DNA from: an uncultured Lachnospiraceae bacterium
Lineage (GTDB): Bacteria > Bacillota > Clostridia > Lachnospirales > Lachnospiraceae
NCBI GenBank assembly: GCA_910588965.1
Contig: CAJUSO010000079.1
Coordinates: 1-11,166 of the forward strand
Length of the DNA stretch: 11,166 nt
Direction: 5' to 3'
This document shows, piece by piece, positions 1 through 6,598 of the stretch (position 1 is the first letter of the stretch; each line of letters starts with the position of its first letter). The position numbers and the translations under genes were made by a program. The notes under the pieces were generated by a model. That model had not been told where the DNA came from. It saw only the letters and a list, made by a program, of their open reading frames with translations, and did not search any database.

Positions 1-37
1 CGTGATAAAATAAGGGTTTGAAGAAGTAGTGGCATAC

Positions 38-81
38 GTCTGCAACACCCTGATTCACCGGTTCAAATCCGGTCTGCGCCT
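38..81 (+). tRNA. 3' fragment of tRNA-Cys (GCA); probable att site remnant
   Basis: The stretch reads as the 3' half of a tRNA. It has an anticodon loop CTGCAAC at 40-46 (anticodon GCA, 42-44), a 3' anticodon stem ACCCT at 47-51, a T arm at 57-73 (stem ACCGG/CCGGT around loop TTCAAAT), acceptor strand CTGCGCC at 74-80 and discriminator T at 81. U73 with a GCA anticodon is characteristic of tRNA-Cys. The 5' half is missing: bases 35-39 (tacgt) do not pair with ACCCT beyond two base pairs, and nothing in 1-37 gives the GGCGCAG needed for the acceptor stem. No CCA is encoded. I infer a displaced tRNA 3' end left by a tyrosine-recombinase-type integration that crossed over in the anticodon loop. 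The intact gene would lie left of the window, across the element. Confidence 0.72.
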
Positions 82-120
82 CTTAAAAACCTTAATTTTC
101 CACAATATGATTCATTTAGG

Positions 121-159
121 GAATCTTTTACATCTTGTAGTGTAAGAGGTTCTTTTTTT
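121..159 (+). terminator. Rho-independent terminator of the tRNA-Cys locus
   Basis: A 12-bp stem pairs 121-132 with 141-152 (two G-T wobbles) around an 8-nt loop, followed directly by seven T at 153-159 on the plus strand. It sits 40 nt after the tRNA-Cys fragment, which is where the native terminator of that tRNA gene would be. This supports the idea that everything right of position 81 is the original chromosomal flank. There is no matching T run on the other strand, so it should not terminate gatD. Confidence 0.75.
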
Positions 160-225
160 GTGTTTATGCCGTATCCTATAAATAGATAACGGATATTGCC
201 AGGTTGGGTATGCGGCGCAAGCCCC

Positions 226-942
226 CTACCGTGCCCTTTCTGCAATATAGCGGTTTGCCCGCTGTTCCAGCCCATCGGAAAGAGGCTCTAATGCAGCCCT
301 TTTCCCATATTTGCGCCGCAGTGCCTGTTTTAAGAGATAATCACATACCTCCGGGTTTTTGGGGAGTAACGGGCCATGCAGGTATGTCCCAACCAGGTTT
401 TTGTAGACAATCCCTTCCTTCCCCGACTTCCCCGTATTGCCGTACCCGCTGGCAACCTTGCCCAAGGGGGCGTAATCCCCAATATAAGTGCGCCCGCCAT
501 GGTTTTCAAATCCCACAATCGGGTTTTTGGATAGGCGGCTTCTTAACACAATATCCCCAGTCAGGCGTTTGGGCTTCCATTCCGTATGGATATCTAAAAC
601 CCCAAGCCCCTCTATAGTGGCCTGGTTGGTTTTATAATAATTCCCAAGCAGCTGGTAGCCCCCGCAAATGGCCAGCAGGACGCCCCCATCCTCTATATAT
701 TCCTGGATGCTTTGCCTAACCTGCTTTAAATATTTGCATGCCAGTTCCTGTTCCCGGTCTGAGCCTCCGCCCAGGAGCACCAGATCCAGTTTGTGGAAAT
801 CAATGCCTTCCCCTGCATGGATTGTTACAATTTTGGGCTCTATGCCTCTCCAGGCAAGCCGTTTTTGGAAACACTGGATGTTCCCCCGGTCCCCATACAG
901 ATTCAAAAGGTCTGGGTATAAATGCCCAATTGCCAGTTCCAT
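226..942 (-). CDS. gatD: Lipid II isoglutaminyl synthase, glutamine amidotransferase subunit GatD
   Basis: A 238-residue class I (CobB/CobQ-like) glutaminase. With MurT it amidates the alpha-carboxyl of D-Glu in lipid II to D-isoglutamine on the cytoplasmic side of the membrane; GatD releases the ammonia from glutamine. Visible hallmarks are an N-terminal MELAIGHLYPDLLNLYGDRGN, typical of the family, the nucleophile Cys93 in LLAICGGYQLLG, the conserved FENHGGRTY (145-153) and the catalytic His189 in GTYLHGPLLPKNP. Length and Cys/His spacing match known GatD. The start at 942 is set by AAAGGAG eight bases upstream. An open frame runs on to 1167, but those 75 extra codons lie largely in the tandem repeat array and resemble nothing in the family, so I exclude them. 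It lies 358 nt downstream of murT, an unusually wide gap for this normally tight pair. Confidence 0.93.
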   Translation of the reverse strand: MELAIGHLYPDLLNLYGDRGNIQCFQKRLAWRGIEPKIVTIHAGEGIDFHKLDLVLLGGGSDREQELACKYLKQVRQSIQEYIEDGGVLLAICGGYQLLGNYYKTNQATIEGLGVLDIHTEWKPKRLTGDIVLRSRLSKNPIVGFENHGGRTYIGDYAPLGKVASGYGNTGKSGKEGIVYKNLVGTYLHGPLLPKNPEVCDYLLKQALRRKYGKRAALEPLSDGLEQRANRYIAERAR

Positions 943-1045
943 AATGCTAACTCCTTTCCTCTTCCGCTGCAGCGGCTGTTTATGCCCGCCTTTCTTCCCT
1001 GCTGCATTAACTGTCCTTCCCTTACCTGCACAGCCCGCCTTCTGG

Positions 1046-1320
1046 CTCCCCGGCCGGCGCAGTTCCCGATGGCTTTCTCCAAAATGCTGCCGCGCAATGC
1101 TTCCCTTAGCCTCCCTGGCTGGCGCAGTTCCCGATGGCTTTCTCCAAAATGCTGCCACGCACCGCATCCCTTAGCCTCCCTGGCTAACGCAGTTCCCGAT
1201 GGCTTTCTCCAAAATGCTGCCACGCACCGCATCCCTTAGCCTCCCTGGCTAACGTAGTTCCCGATGGCTTTCTCCAAAATGCTGCCGCGCAATGCTTCCC
1301 TTAGACCCCCTGGCTGGCTA
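1046..1320. repeat. 65-bp tandem repeat array (4 copies plus a partial) between murT and gatD
   Basis: Four head-to-tail copies of exactly 65 bp start at 1061, 1126, 1191 and 1256, each opening with agttcccgatggctttctcc. About 15 bp of a degenerate fifth copy precede them (1046-1060, 13/15 matches). Two variants exist. Copies 1 and 4 share gccgcgcaatgcttccc and are identical over about 50 bp; copies 2 and 3 carry gccacgcaccgcatccc and differ from each other by a single base. The order is therefore A-B-B-A. The last 20 bases of copy 4 contain the murT stop codon and its final codons. Since 65 is not a multiple of three, the open frames across the array change peptide from copy to copy, so I regard it as non-coding. 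I see no convincing hairpin within one unit. Confidence 0.9.
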
Positions 1321-2665
1321 CAGAGCCGCCTTGCATTTTATGCAGCATCTGGTTCGCGCTGCGCAGGCCGGAATAATTGACAACCAAATAGATACTGCCT
1401 GTCCCATTTTGGGAAAGCCCCTGCAAATAATCTTCCATATCCTTTACCAGCCTGCAGCGGATATCTTCATATTTCAGCCGGAGCGCCAAATCCAGGCGCC
1501 GGGTTCCTGCCACGCCAATCGTCTTGGCATTCGCATCCTTAAGATACAGGAAATCCACATCCCACAGCCAGGAAATGTCCTTTCCATCCTGCGCGGCGTC
1601 ATTAATCTGCAGGATTAAGTCCTTTGGGCTTCCATCCTTAAGGATCATGGATATTTTCTGCTGGAACCCCACCGGGTTCTTGGCAAGATGGAGATATACC
1701 CTGGCGCCATTAATGGTAAAAGCCTCTTCCCTGTTATTCCCATAATGAAAGGATTCCACTGCCTCCCGGAACCGCCCTGTAGGCGCACCCATTGCCTGTA
1801 AGGCCGCATATGCAGACAAGGTATTGTATATATTATAAGGCGCCTTTGCCCTGGAATGTATCCGGACGCCGCCAATCCCAAAGGCATAGCCCTTCTCCTG
1901 CAGAATAACCCCTTCTGCCGTATAGTCTGGCTCCGGCCGCTTCCAGCCGCAAAAAGGGCACTCATAAATCCCCAGCTGCCCGTAATGGTAAAATTCATAA
2001 GCCAGCTTTTTTCCGCAAACCGGGCAGAAAATACTTTCCCGCACCTTGGGGCTGGAACTGCCGTCAAAAACCTGCTGATCCATCCCATAGGTTACCATAG
2101 GGCGCCCGCACTTAGAGGCTAAGGCAAACGAGAGGACATCATCACAATTTGATATGACCGTCGCCTTTGGCGCCTTGGCAACCGCCGCCTGGATCCGGCT
2201 GCGTACAATATCAATCTCGCCAAACCGGTCAATCTGATCCCGGAAAAGATTCGTCAGAAGCACAAAATCTGGCTTCAGCTTCGGCAGGACCTGCACAGAG
2301 GCAAATTCATCCACTTCTATGCAGGCATAGTCAGCGTCCAGCCGCCCCCTGCTGTCTGCCGCCAGGACAAATGCAGATATTACGCCATTGAGCATATTCG
2401 CCCCAGTCCGGTTGATTAGGACACGCTTTCCCTCTGCCCGCAAGGCATGGCAAATTATGCTGTTTGTGGTAGTCTTCCCATTCGTCCCCATTACCACAAT
2501 AATTTTGCCCTGCACCATGCCAGCTATTTCCTGCAGAATGCCAGGGTCAATGCATCTGGCAACAAAGCCTGGAAGTACGCTGCCTTTGCGCCTGCTGCAT
2601 AACCTAAGCGCCATGCTTACAGCTTTTGCACACAGGACTGCAACCCGCCCCCGTAAACCCAACAT
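1301..2665 (-). CDS. murT: Lipid II isoglutaminyl synthase, Mur ligase-like subunit MurT
   Basis: A 454-residue Mur ligase family protein that activates the D-Glu carboxyl of lipid II with ATP and accepts ammonia from GatD. The Mur ligase central domain carries the P-loop GTNGKTTT (60-67) and TNLFRDQIDRFGE (138-150). The MurT-specific zinc ribbon is present as Cys214/Cys217 (CPVC) and Cys236/Cys239 (CPFC). The C-terminal DUF1727-type domain includes LAKNPVGFQQ (327-336) and DISWLWDVDF (363-372); an Asp in the latter probably completes the GatD catalytic triad, as in characterised complexes. I chose the ATG at 2665 because AAAGGAGG lies eight bases upstream. A TTG at 2698 in the same frame has no such site. 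The stop codon and last codons fall inside the fourth copy of the 65-bp repeat, so the extreme C-terminus may vary between strains. Confidence 0.94.
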   Translation of the reverse strand: MLGLRGRVAVLCAKAVSMALRLCSRRKGSVLPGFVARCIDPGILQEIAGMVQGKIIVVMGTNGKTTTNSIICHALRAEGKRVLINRTGANMLNGVISAFVLAADSRGRLDADYACIEVDEFASVQVLPKLKPDFVLLTNLFRDQIDRFGEIDIVRSRIQAAVAKAPKATVISNCDDVLSFALASKCGRPMVTYGMDQQVFDGSSSPKVRESIFCPVCGKKLAYEFYHYGQLGIYECPFCGWKRPEPDYTAEGVILQEKGYAFGIGGVRIHSRAKAPYNIYNTLSAYAALQAMGAPTGRFREAVESFHYGNNREEAFTINGARVYLHLAKNPVGFQQKISMILKDGSPKDLILQINDAAQDGKDISWLWDVDFLYLKDANAKTIGVAGTRRLDLALRLKYEDIRCRLVKDMEDYLQGLSQNGTGSIYLVVNYSGLRSANQMLHKMQGGSVASQGV

Positions 2666-2922
2666 ACAAAAGCCCTCCTTTCCCTGCCATTGTAACAATA
2701 TAATCTCTAATACACCTCTAGCCGCCCAGCCAAATCCTTAATCTTTTATTACTATCCGGCCTTCTGTGCTATGGCCTCTATCCTACCACAAAAAATTGCC
2801 CTATCTATCTAATTTTCTTATCGAAATCCTTAGAATTTCCTTAAGGATACATCACCTGCCTATCTATTATCCCCTTTTCCTACTTAATCTATGAAAACCG
2901 TCCCCCACGCAAAAGCGCATTT
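2666..2922. other. Intergenic leader of murT; no gene seen
   Basis: AT-rich non-coding stretch upstream of murT. I find no open frame with a ribosome binding site. The murT promoter must lie here or further right, but no -35/-10 pair is convincing; TATATT near 2697-2703 on the minus strand lacks a credible -35. An imperfect hairpin pairs ATCCTTA (2826-2832) with TAAGGAT (2842-2848) around a 9-nt loop. It has no T run and its role is unknown. Confidence 0.35.
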
Positions 2923-2923
2923 C

Positions 2924-2949
2924 CAAAAACAAAGCAGGCAAGCCCGCTT
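2924..2949 (-). terminator. Second, weaker minus-strand terminator
   Basis: On the minus strand AAGCGGG pairs with CCTGCTT (one G-T wobble) around the tetraloop CTTG (2932-2949), followed by TGTTTTTGG. It lies downstream of the stronger terminator at 2983-3041 and may back it up for the redox operon. Confidence 0.45.
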
Positions 2950-2982
2950 CCGCTCCCCTAGCCTCCCTCAGGACAGGATTGC

Positions 2983-3041
2983 ACAAAAAAACGCTGCCAT
3001 AAGGGAAATGCCTACAGGCTTCCTTATGGCAGCAGTTTTTT
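2983..3041 (-). terminator. Strong terminator of the redox operon (bidirectional in form)
   Basis: A perfect 12-bp stem GCTGCCATAAGG (2993-3004) / CCTTATGGCAGC (3022-3033) encloses a smaller hairpin GCCT/AGGC (3010-3013/3016-3019). On the minus strand it ends in seven T (2985-2991); on the plus strand it ends in six T (3036-3041). It starts only a few bases after the stop codon of the 4Fe-4S gene at 3048, so it most likely ends the tlpA-like operon. Confidence 0.9.
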
Positions 3042-3047
3042 GTATTT

Positions 3048-3887
3048 TTAATGGATGGCCTTCACTGGGCAGGCCTTCTTGCAGGCGCCGCAGCGGATGC
3101 ACTCCGGATGGTTGGCATCCTGCACTGGGTCTACCTGCATCTTGCAGGCTTCCTTGCAGGCGCCGCAGGAGATGCAGGCTTCTTTGTCTACCCGGTAACG
3201 GAACACGGATATCGGGTTAAAGACAGAATAAACAGCCCCCAGCGGGCATATGTATTTGCAGAACGGCCGGTAAACCAGCATTGACAAAATAACCGTGGCG
3301 GCCAGCAGGAAATTCTTCCAGACATACAGCCACCCTAACGCGCCCCGCATGGACTTGTTCAGCAGCACAAGCGGGATGCCCCCCTCCAGGGTGCCCGCCG
3401 GGCAGATCAGCTTACAGAAATACGGTGCGCCCTGCCCCAAAATATCCACCAGGAACATGGGCAGGAGGATGACAAAAAGCACGAAAACCAGATACTTCAG
3501 CTTCCGCAGCAGCCTGTCCCCAGGAACGGCTTTGATTTTCTTGGGGATGGGGATTTTGTGAAGCAGATCCTGGATAAGCCCAAAGGGGCAGAGCCAGCCG
3601 CAGGCAAACCGCCCCACCAGTGCGCCCACAAATACCAGGAAGCCTGCCACATAACATGTAAATTTAAAATTCCAGCTCCCAATCACTGCCTGCATCGCCC
3701 CGATAGGGCAGGCGCCAAGGGCGCCGGGGCAGGAATAGCAGTTTAACCCAGGGACACATAGGTTCTTTAGGTTCCCTTTATAGATTTTGCCCTGGGCAAA
3801 GCCCAATAGGTAGCTGTTGGACAAAAATGCCCAAAGCGCCTGTATCCCATGGCGTTTCCATTCGTTTGTCTTTTTTCTTTTATCCAA
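3048..3887 (-). CDS. Membrane-bound 4Fe-4S binding protein (NapH/CcoG-like)
   Basis: A 279-residue polytopic membrane protein carrying iron-sulfur clusters, which probably moves electrons between the cytoplasm and an extracytoplasmic partner. Cys-Pro motifs characteristic of NapH/RdxA-type electron carriers occur at NCYSCPGALGACP (49-61), CGWLCP (96-101), CKLICP (158-163) and CKYICP (210-215), interleaved with about four or five hydrophobic segments. The C-terminus is a two-cluster ferredoxin domain: Cys238-241-244-248 and Cys263-266-269-273. I infer the TTG start at 3887, which overlaps the end of the upstream CXXC peptide by 8 nt, with GGAG ten bases before it. A further upstream TTG (3926) would run through that peptide gene. 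The neighbouring TlpA-like lipoprotein and CXXC peptide suggest a thiol-reducing or thiol-oxidising relay. The true substrate is unknown. Confidence 0.82.
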   Translation of the reverse strand: MDKRKKTNEWKRHGIQALWAFLSNSYLLGFAQGKIYKGNLKNLCVPGLNCYSCPGALGACPIGAMQAVIGSWNFKFTCYVAGFLVFVGALVGRFACGWLCPFGLIQDLLHKIPIPKKIKAVPGDRLLRKLKYLVFVLFVILLPMFLVDILGQGAPYFCKLICPAGTLEGGIPLVLLNKSMRGALGWLYVWKNFLLAATVILSMLVYRPFCKYICPLGAVYSVFNPISVFRYRVDKEACISCGACKEACKMQVDPVQDANHPECIRCGACKKACPVKAIH

Positions 3888-4029
3888 TTCCGATACACTC
3901 CATACAGATATTAATGGCTTTCCCAAGGACTACAGGCATCTCCCCCCGGAAAATGCCAACCGCCATCAGCACAGCCCCAAAAGCCGCCGCCAGAAACCCT
4001 ATCCGGGGGGATCCCAGAAAGCGCCTCAC
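3880..4029 (-). CDS. CD1871A-family CXXC motif-containing small protein
   Basis: A 49-residue protein: an arginine-rich N-terminus, one hydrophobic segment (about residues 10-30, IGFLAAAFGAVLMAVGIF) and a C-terminal redox-type motif in KAINICMECIGIG (CMEC, residues 42-45). The ending matches the family named after C. difficile CD1871A as I remember it. Start is GTG at 4029, overlapping the TGA of the upstream lipoprotein gene as GTGA, with AAAGGGG at a suitable distance; this layout implies translational coupling. The stop overlaps the TTG start of the 4Fe-4S gene. Function is not established; I infer a membrane-anchored dithiol passing electrons between the 4Fe-4S protein and the TlpA-like lipoprotein. 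It is small and lacks an ATG start, so gene callers can easily miss it. Confidence 0.82.
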   Translation of the reverse strand: MRRFLGSPRIGFLAAAFGAVLMAVGIFRGEMPVVLGKAINICMECIGIG

Positions 4030-4709
4030 TCTGCCGCCCCTTTCCGTTCCGTTTCCACGATGCCCTTCCACTCCTCCAGGGAACGGCTGCCAGAGTAGGT
4101 TTCCCCTACAATATTGCCCTCCTTGTCCACAAAAAATGTCTCTGGGACAGCATTAATAGTTGCCAGGCGCCCATTGAGGTAGCTTGCGTCCGGAATCAGG
4201 AAGGGATAGGATACCCCAGTGCGCTCAGCCAGTTCTTTGGCCGTCTCTACCACTTGCGGGTCTGCTTCCCCGGAACTGCCGATGGCATCCAGGCAAATGC
4301 CTACCACATTCACGCCCTGGCTTTCCACTTCATCCCTTAGCTTCTGCAAATCTGGGATTTCGCCGATACACGGGCTGCACCAGGTAGTAAACACGTTGAC
4401 CATGGTCAGGTCATAATCCGCGAACATCTCCTGGGTATAAGTTTCGCCATTAATATCCTGCATTGTAAACTCGCCAAGGCTCCCTTCCCCTTCTGCGCCA
4501 GCCTGCACGCTGCCTTCTTCCTCTTGCGCAGCGCCCGGCGCTTCCCCCTCCTGTGCGCCGCCGGATGCTTCCCCTGCCTGACCGGCGCCCGCCTCTTCCT
4601 GACCGGCGCCTGCCGTGCCTTCCTTATCCCCGCAGCCGCCTAAGATAGCCAGGCTGCATACGCCCGTGAGCAGCAATATCCGCAAATAATTTTTCCTTTT
4701 TCTCATCAT
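4026..4709 (-). CDS. TlpA-like thioredoxin-fold lipoprotein
   Basis: A 227-residue exported thiol-disulfide oxidoreductase. The N-terminus is a lipoprotein signal (MMRKRKNYLRILLLTGVC...) with lipobox LGGC, giving lipidated Cys26. A low-complexity linker rich in Ala, Gly, Glu and Gln spans about 28-78 and probably holds the domain away from the membrane. The redoxin domain follows, with active site WCSPC (Cys111, Cys114) and cis-proline in NAVPETFFVD (Pro189). The first of two adjacent ATGs (4709) has AAGGAG seven bases upstream. It is the first gene of a coupled set with the CXXC peptide and the 4Fe-4S membrane protein, which probably supply or drain its electrons. It could be a specific reductase of extracytoplasmic proteins or small thiols; no substrate can be read from the sequence. 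Confidence 0.88.
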   Translation of the reverse strand: MMRKRKNYLRILLLTGVCSLAILGGCGDKEGTAGAGQEEAGAGQAGEASGGAQEGEAPGAAQEEEGSVQAGAEGEGSLGEFTMQDINGETYTQEMFADYDLTMVNVFTTWCSPCIGEIPDLQKLRDEVESQGVNVVGICLDAIGSSGEADPQVVETAKELAERTGVSYPFLIPDASYLNGRLATINAVPETFFVDKEGNIVGETYSGSRSLEEWKGIVETERKGAAE

Positions 4710-4738
4710 CTGTCCTCTCCTTCATGATTGATGGAGAC

Positions 4739-4747
4739 ATTATAACA
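4739..4747 (-). promoter_or_regulatory. Extended -10 promoter of the tlpA-like operon
   Basis: On the minus strand TGTTATAAT gives a perfect -10 hexamer (TATAAT, 4739-4744) with the extended TGn element. It lies about 30 nt before the start codon at 4709 and right after the RpiR gene. No good -35 is seen at 17 bp, which is tolerable for extended -10 promoters. It suggests the redox operon is transcribed separately from the sialic acid genes, although read-through from rpiR is also possible because I see no terminator between them. Confidence 0.6.
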
Positions 4748-4765
4748 CAAAAACGGGAAAAATGC

Positions 4766-5614
4766 TCAGATTATCGGCGGATTTTTTACAATGCCTGCCT
4801 TCCCCCCTTCCAACGCCCGCACGGTGTTGTCATGGAGCGCCTCCTTCTTCTGCTTATCCTGCTCCAAATAACACGCGTAGATGATATCCAGCATGACCAG
4901 GACCGGGAACTGCGGGGAAATCACATTGCCATGGTTCAGATGCTTTAGGGAGGGGATGAGGACGACCTCATCACAGTATTTATCAAATTCTGGGCTGTTA
5001 TGGGCAGTAAGCAGGATTGTCTTTGCCCCCCTTCGGTGTGATTCCTTCAAAAAAAACAGCACCGCCTCCTGCATCCCGCTGATGCTGATGCCAAATATCA
5101 GGCTGCTGGCATTGCGGAACACCGTCTGCATGCGCATGATATCTGGGGCTGTCACAGAATTGATATCCACGCCGATACGCATAAAACGCATCTCCATCTC
5201 ATCGGAAGCAAAGCCGGAGCTCCCGACGCCGCATACAAATACCCGCTCTGCCTTTGTTAAGTACTTCGCAATCCGCCCGGTCTGCGCCTCGTCCATCAGG
5301 CTATATGTTTTGTTCAGCAGTTCCTGGTAAGCGTTCAGCACCATCCTGGTGTTATTGGTAATGGATTCCTGCTTTTCTACAAAAGTCTTTTCATACTGGT
5401 ACACAAATTCCCGGTAGCCCCGGTAACCGCATTTCTTGGCAAACCGGGACAGGGATGCTTCCGATACAAACAGCTTTTCCGCAACCGATTTCGCAGAAAG
5501 GTCTAACTTCTCCCTGTTTTTAATAAAAAAATCCGCAATGTCCTGTTCCACCATTGTGAAATTATCATAATTCGACTCTATCATCGGCACTACTGACTTT
5601 ACATAATATTCCAT
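4766..5614 (-). CDS. RpiR/MurR-family transcriptional regulator with SIS domain
   Basis: A 282-residue regulator. An N-terminal HTH_6 domain (about 1-77) contains the helix-turn-helix in AKSVAEKLFVSEASLSRFAKK (41-61) and the family-typical GYRGYREF. A SIS sugar-phosphate binding domain covers about 120-255 (VFVCGVGSSG, FGISISG, KTILLTAH). It is the last gene of the sialic acid operon, 63 nt after nanK, so it probably senses ManNAc-6-P, GlcNAc-6-P or a related phosphosugar and controls this operon, like RpiR-type NanR proteins. The ligand and sign of control are inferred from context. Start at 5614 has a weak AGAGGA site; Met11 (5584) is an alternative. Confidence 0.87.
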   Translation of the reverse strand: MEYYVKSVVPMIESNYDNFTMVEQDIADFFIKNREKLDLSAKSVAEKLFVSEASLSRFAKKCGYRGYREFVYQYEKTFVEKQESITNNTRMVLNAYQELLNKTYSLMDEAQTGRIAKYLTKAERVFVCGVGSSGFASDEMEMRFMRIGVDINSVTAPDIMRMQTVFRNASSLIFGISISGMQEAVLFFLKESHRRGAKTILLTAHNSPEFDKYCDEVVLIPSLKHLNHGNVISPQFPVLVMLDIIYACYLEQDKQKKEALHDNTVRALEGGKAGIVKNPPII

Positions 5615-5677
5615 CTTCTCTCATCCTCTTCTCTGCAAGCTCTCCTGGAACTGGCATGTAAAAGCCCGCCTGCTGCC

Positions 5678-6568
5678 CTAACGCTTATGCTGGCATTGCC
5701 GGAAATGGTAATAGGCGCCCAGCATCCCGGCATCGTTCCCATGCGCGGCAAAGGCAATCCTCATGCGGCTGGCAACCCCCGGGACCAAGTACCTCGCAAC
5801 AGCCGCCTCTATGCGCCCTTTTAGGAACGCGCGCTGGGCCATAATCCCCCCGCCCAGCACCACCACCTCAGGATCCAGCACATAGCAGATATTGGAAATC
5901 CCCTGTCCAAGGACATCCGCCATCTCATCTATGGCACGGATGCAAAAAATGTCCCCTTCCTTTGCGGCTTCAAATATGCGCCTGCCATCCCACTGCGCTT
6001 CAGGCTCTCCCTTCCAGGCCGCCACTTTCCGCACCAGGACACTGGCTGCCCCAAGAGCCTGGAACTCCCCGCCCTGCATGGCCATATAGCCTACTTCACA
6101 GGCGCTCCCGCTGCTCCCCCGGAAAATTTCCCCGTCTATGACGATGCTCCCCCCTATGCCGGTCCCTACCGTAAGCATAAGGGCTACCCTGCTGCCTTTG
6201 GCCGCGCCGCAATGATATTCTGCAAGCCCCGCGCAGTTTACGTCATTTTCCACTTCACAGGGCGTCTGGAACCTGCTTTCCAGTAATTTTTTGTATTCCG
6301 TCCCTGTATAGCCTGGGATCAAAGGCGCGGCATGGATGATTTTGCCTTGGCACGTATCCACGACCCCTGCCGTAGAAATACAGATCCCGCAGACCCCGCC
6401 TTCCTGGCAGAACTGCCCGGCAATCTTCTCCACCTTGCCCAGAATGGCGGGGCCGCCCTGATACGCCTCGGTCTTTACCGCCGCCCTGCTTAAAATTTCC
6501 CCCTCGCCGCTGATGACGCCATATTTTATATCCGTCCCGCCAATGTCAATGCTCACATACTTTTCCAT
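5678..6568 (-). CDS. nanK: ROK-family sugar kinase, probable N-acetylmannosamine kinase
   Basis: A 296-residue ROK kinase expected to phosphorylate ManNAc to ManNAc-6-P with ATP, between NanA and NanE. The ATP-binding motif DIGGTDIKYG is at 8-17, the catalytic Asp109 in VENDVNCAGLAEY (106-118) and a phosphate loop GTGIGG at 135-140. The usual ROK zinc site (GHxx followed by CxCGxxGC) is missing: the motif reads EVGYM (158-162) and the following Cys cluster is absent. Zinc-free ROK kinases are known, and I recall some NanK proteins of Gram-positives and fusobacteria among them. Start at 6568 has AAGGA six bases upstream. Gene order fixes the likely substrate; a glucokinase-like role is the alternative. 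Confidence 0.85.
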   Translation of the reverse strand: MEKYVSIDIGGTDIKYGVISGEGEILSRAAVKTEAYQGGPAILGKVEKIAGQFCQEGGVCGICISTAGVVDTCQGKIIHAAPLIPGYTGTEYKKLLESRFQTPCEVENDVNCAGLAEYHCGAAKGSRVALMLTVGTGIGGSIVIDGEIFRGSSGSACEVGYMAMQGGEFQALGAASVLVRKVAAWKGEPEAQWDGRRIFEAAKEGDIFCIRAIDEMADVLGQGISNICYVLDPEVVVLGGGIMAQRAFLKGRIEAAVARYLVPGVASRMRIAFAAHGNDAGMLGAYYHFRQCQHKR

Positions 6569-6598
6569 ACCTGTTCCTTGCCATTCTTTGCTTTTAAT

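Noticed and set aside
63..275. A 70-codon open frame on the minus strand at the left end
   Set aside because: It runs antisense through the tRNA-Cys fragment and the terminator stem, overlaps the gatD C-terminus in another frame and has no ribosome binding site.
903..1232. Open frames of 105-168 codons on both strands across the 65-bp repeats
   Set aside because: They come from the repeat itself; the unit length is not a multiple of three, so the peptide changes frame between copies and resembles no gene product.
2690..2705. murT promoter with -10 TATATT
   Set aside because: No acceptable -35 at 15-19 bp; not enough to call.
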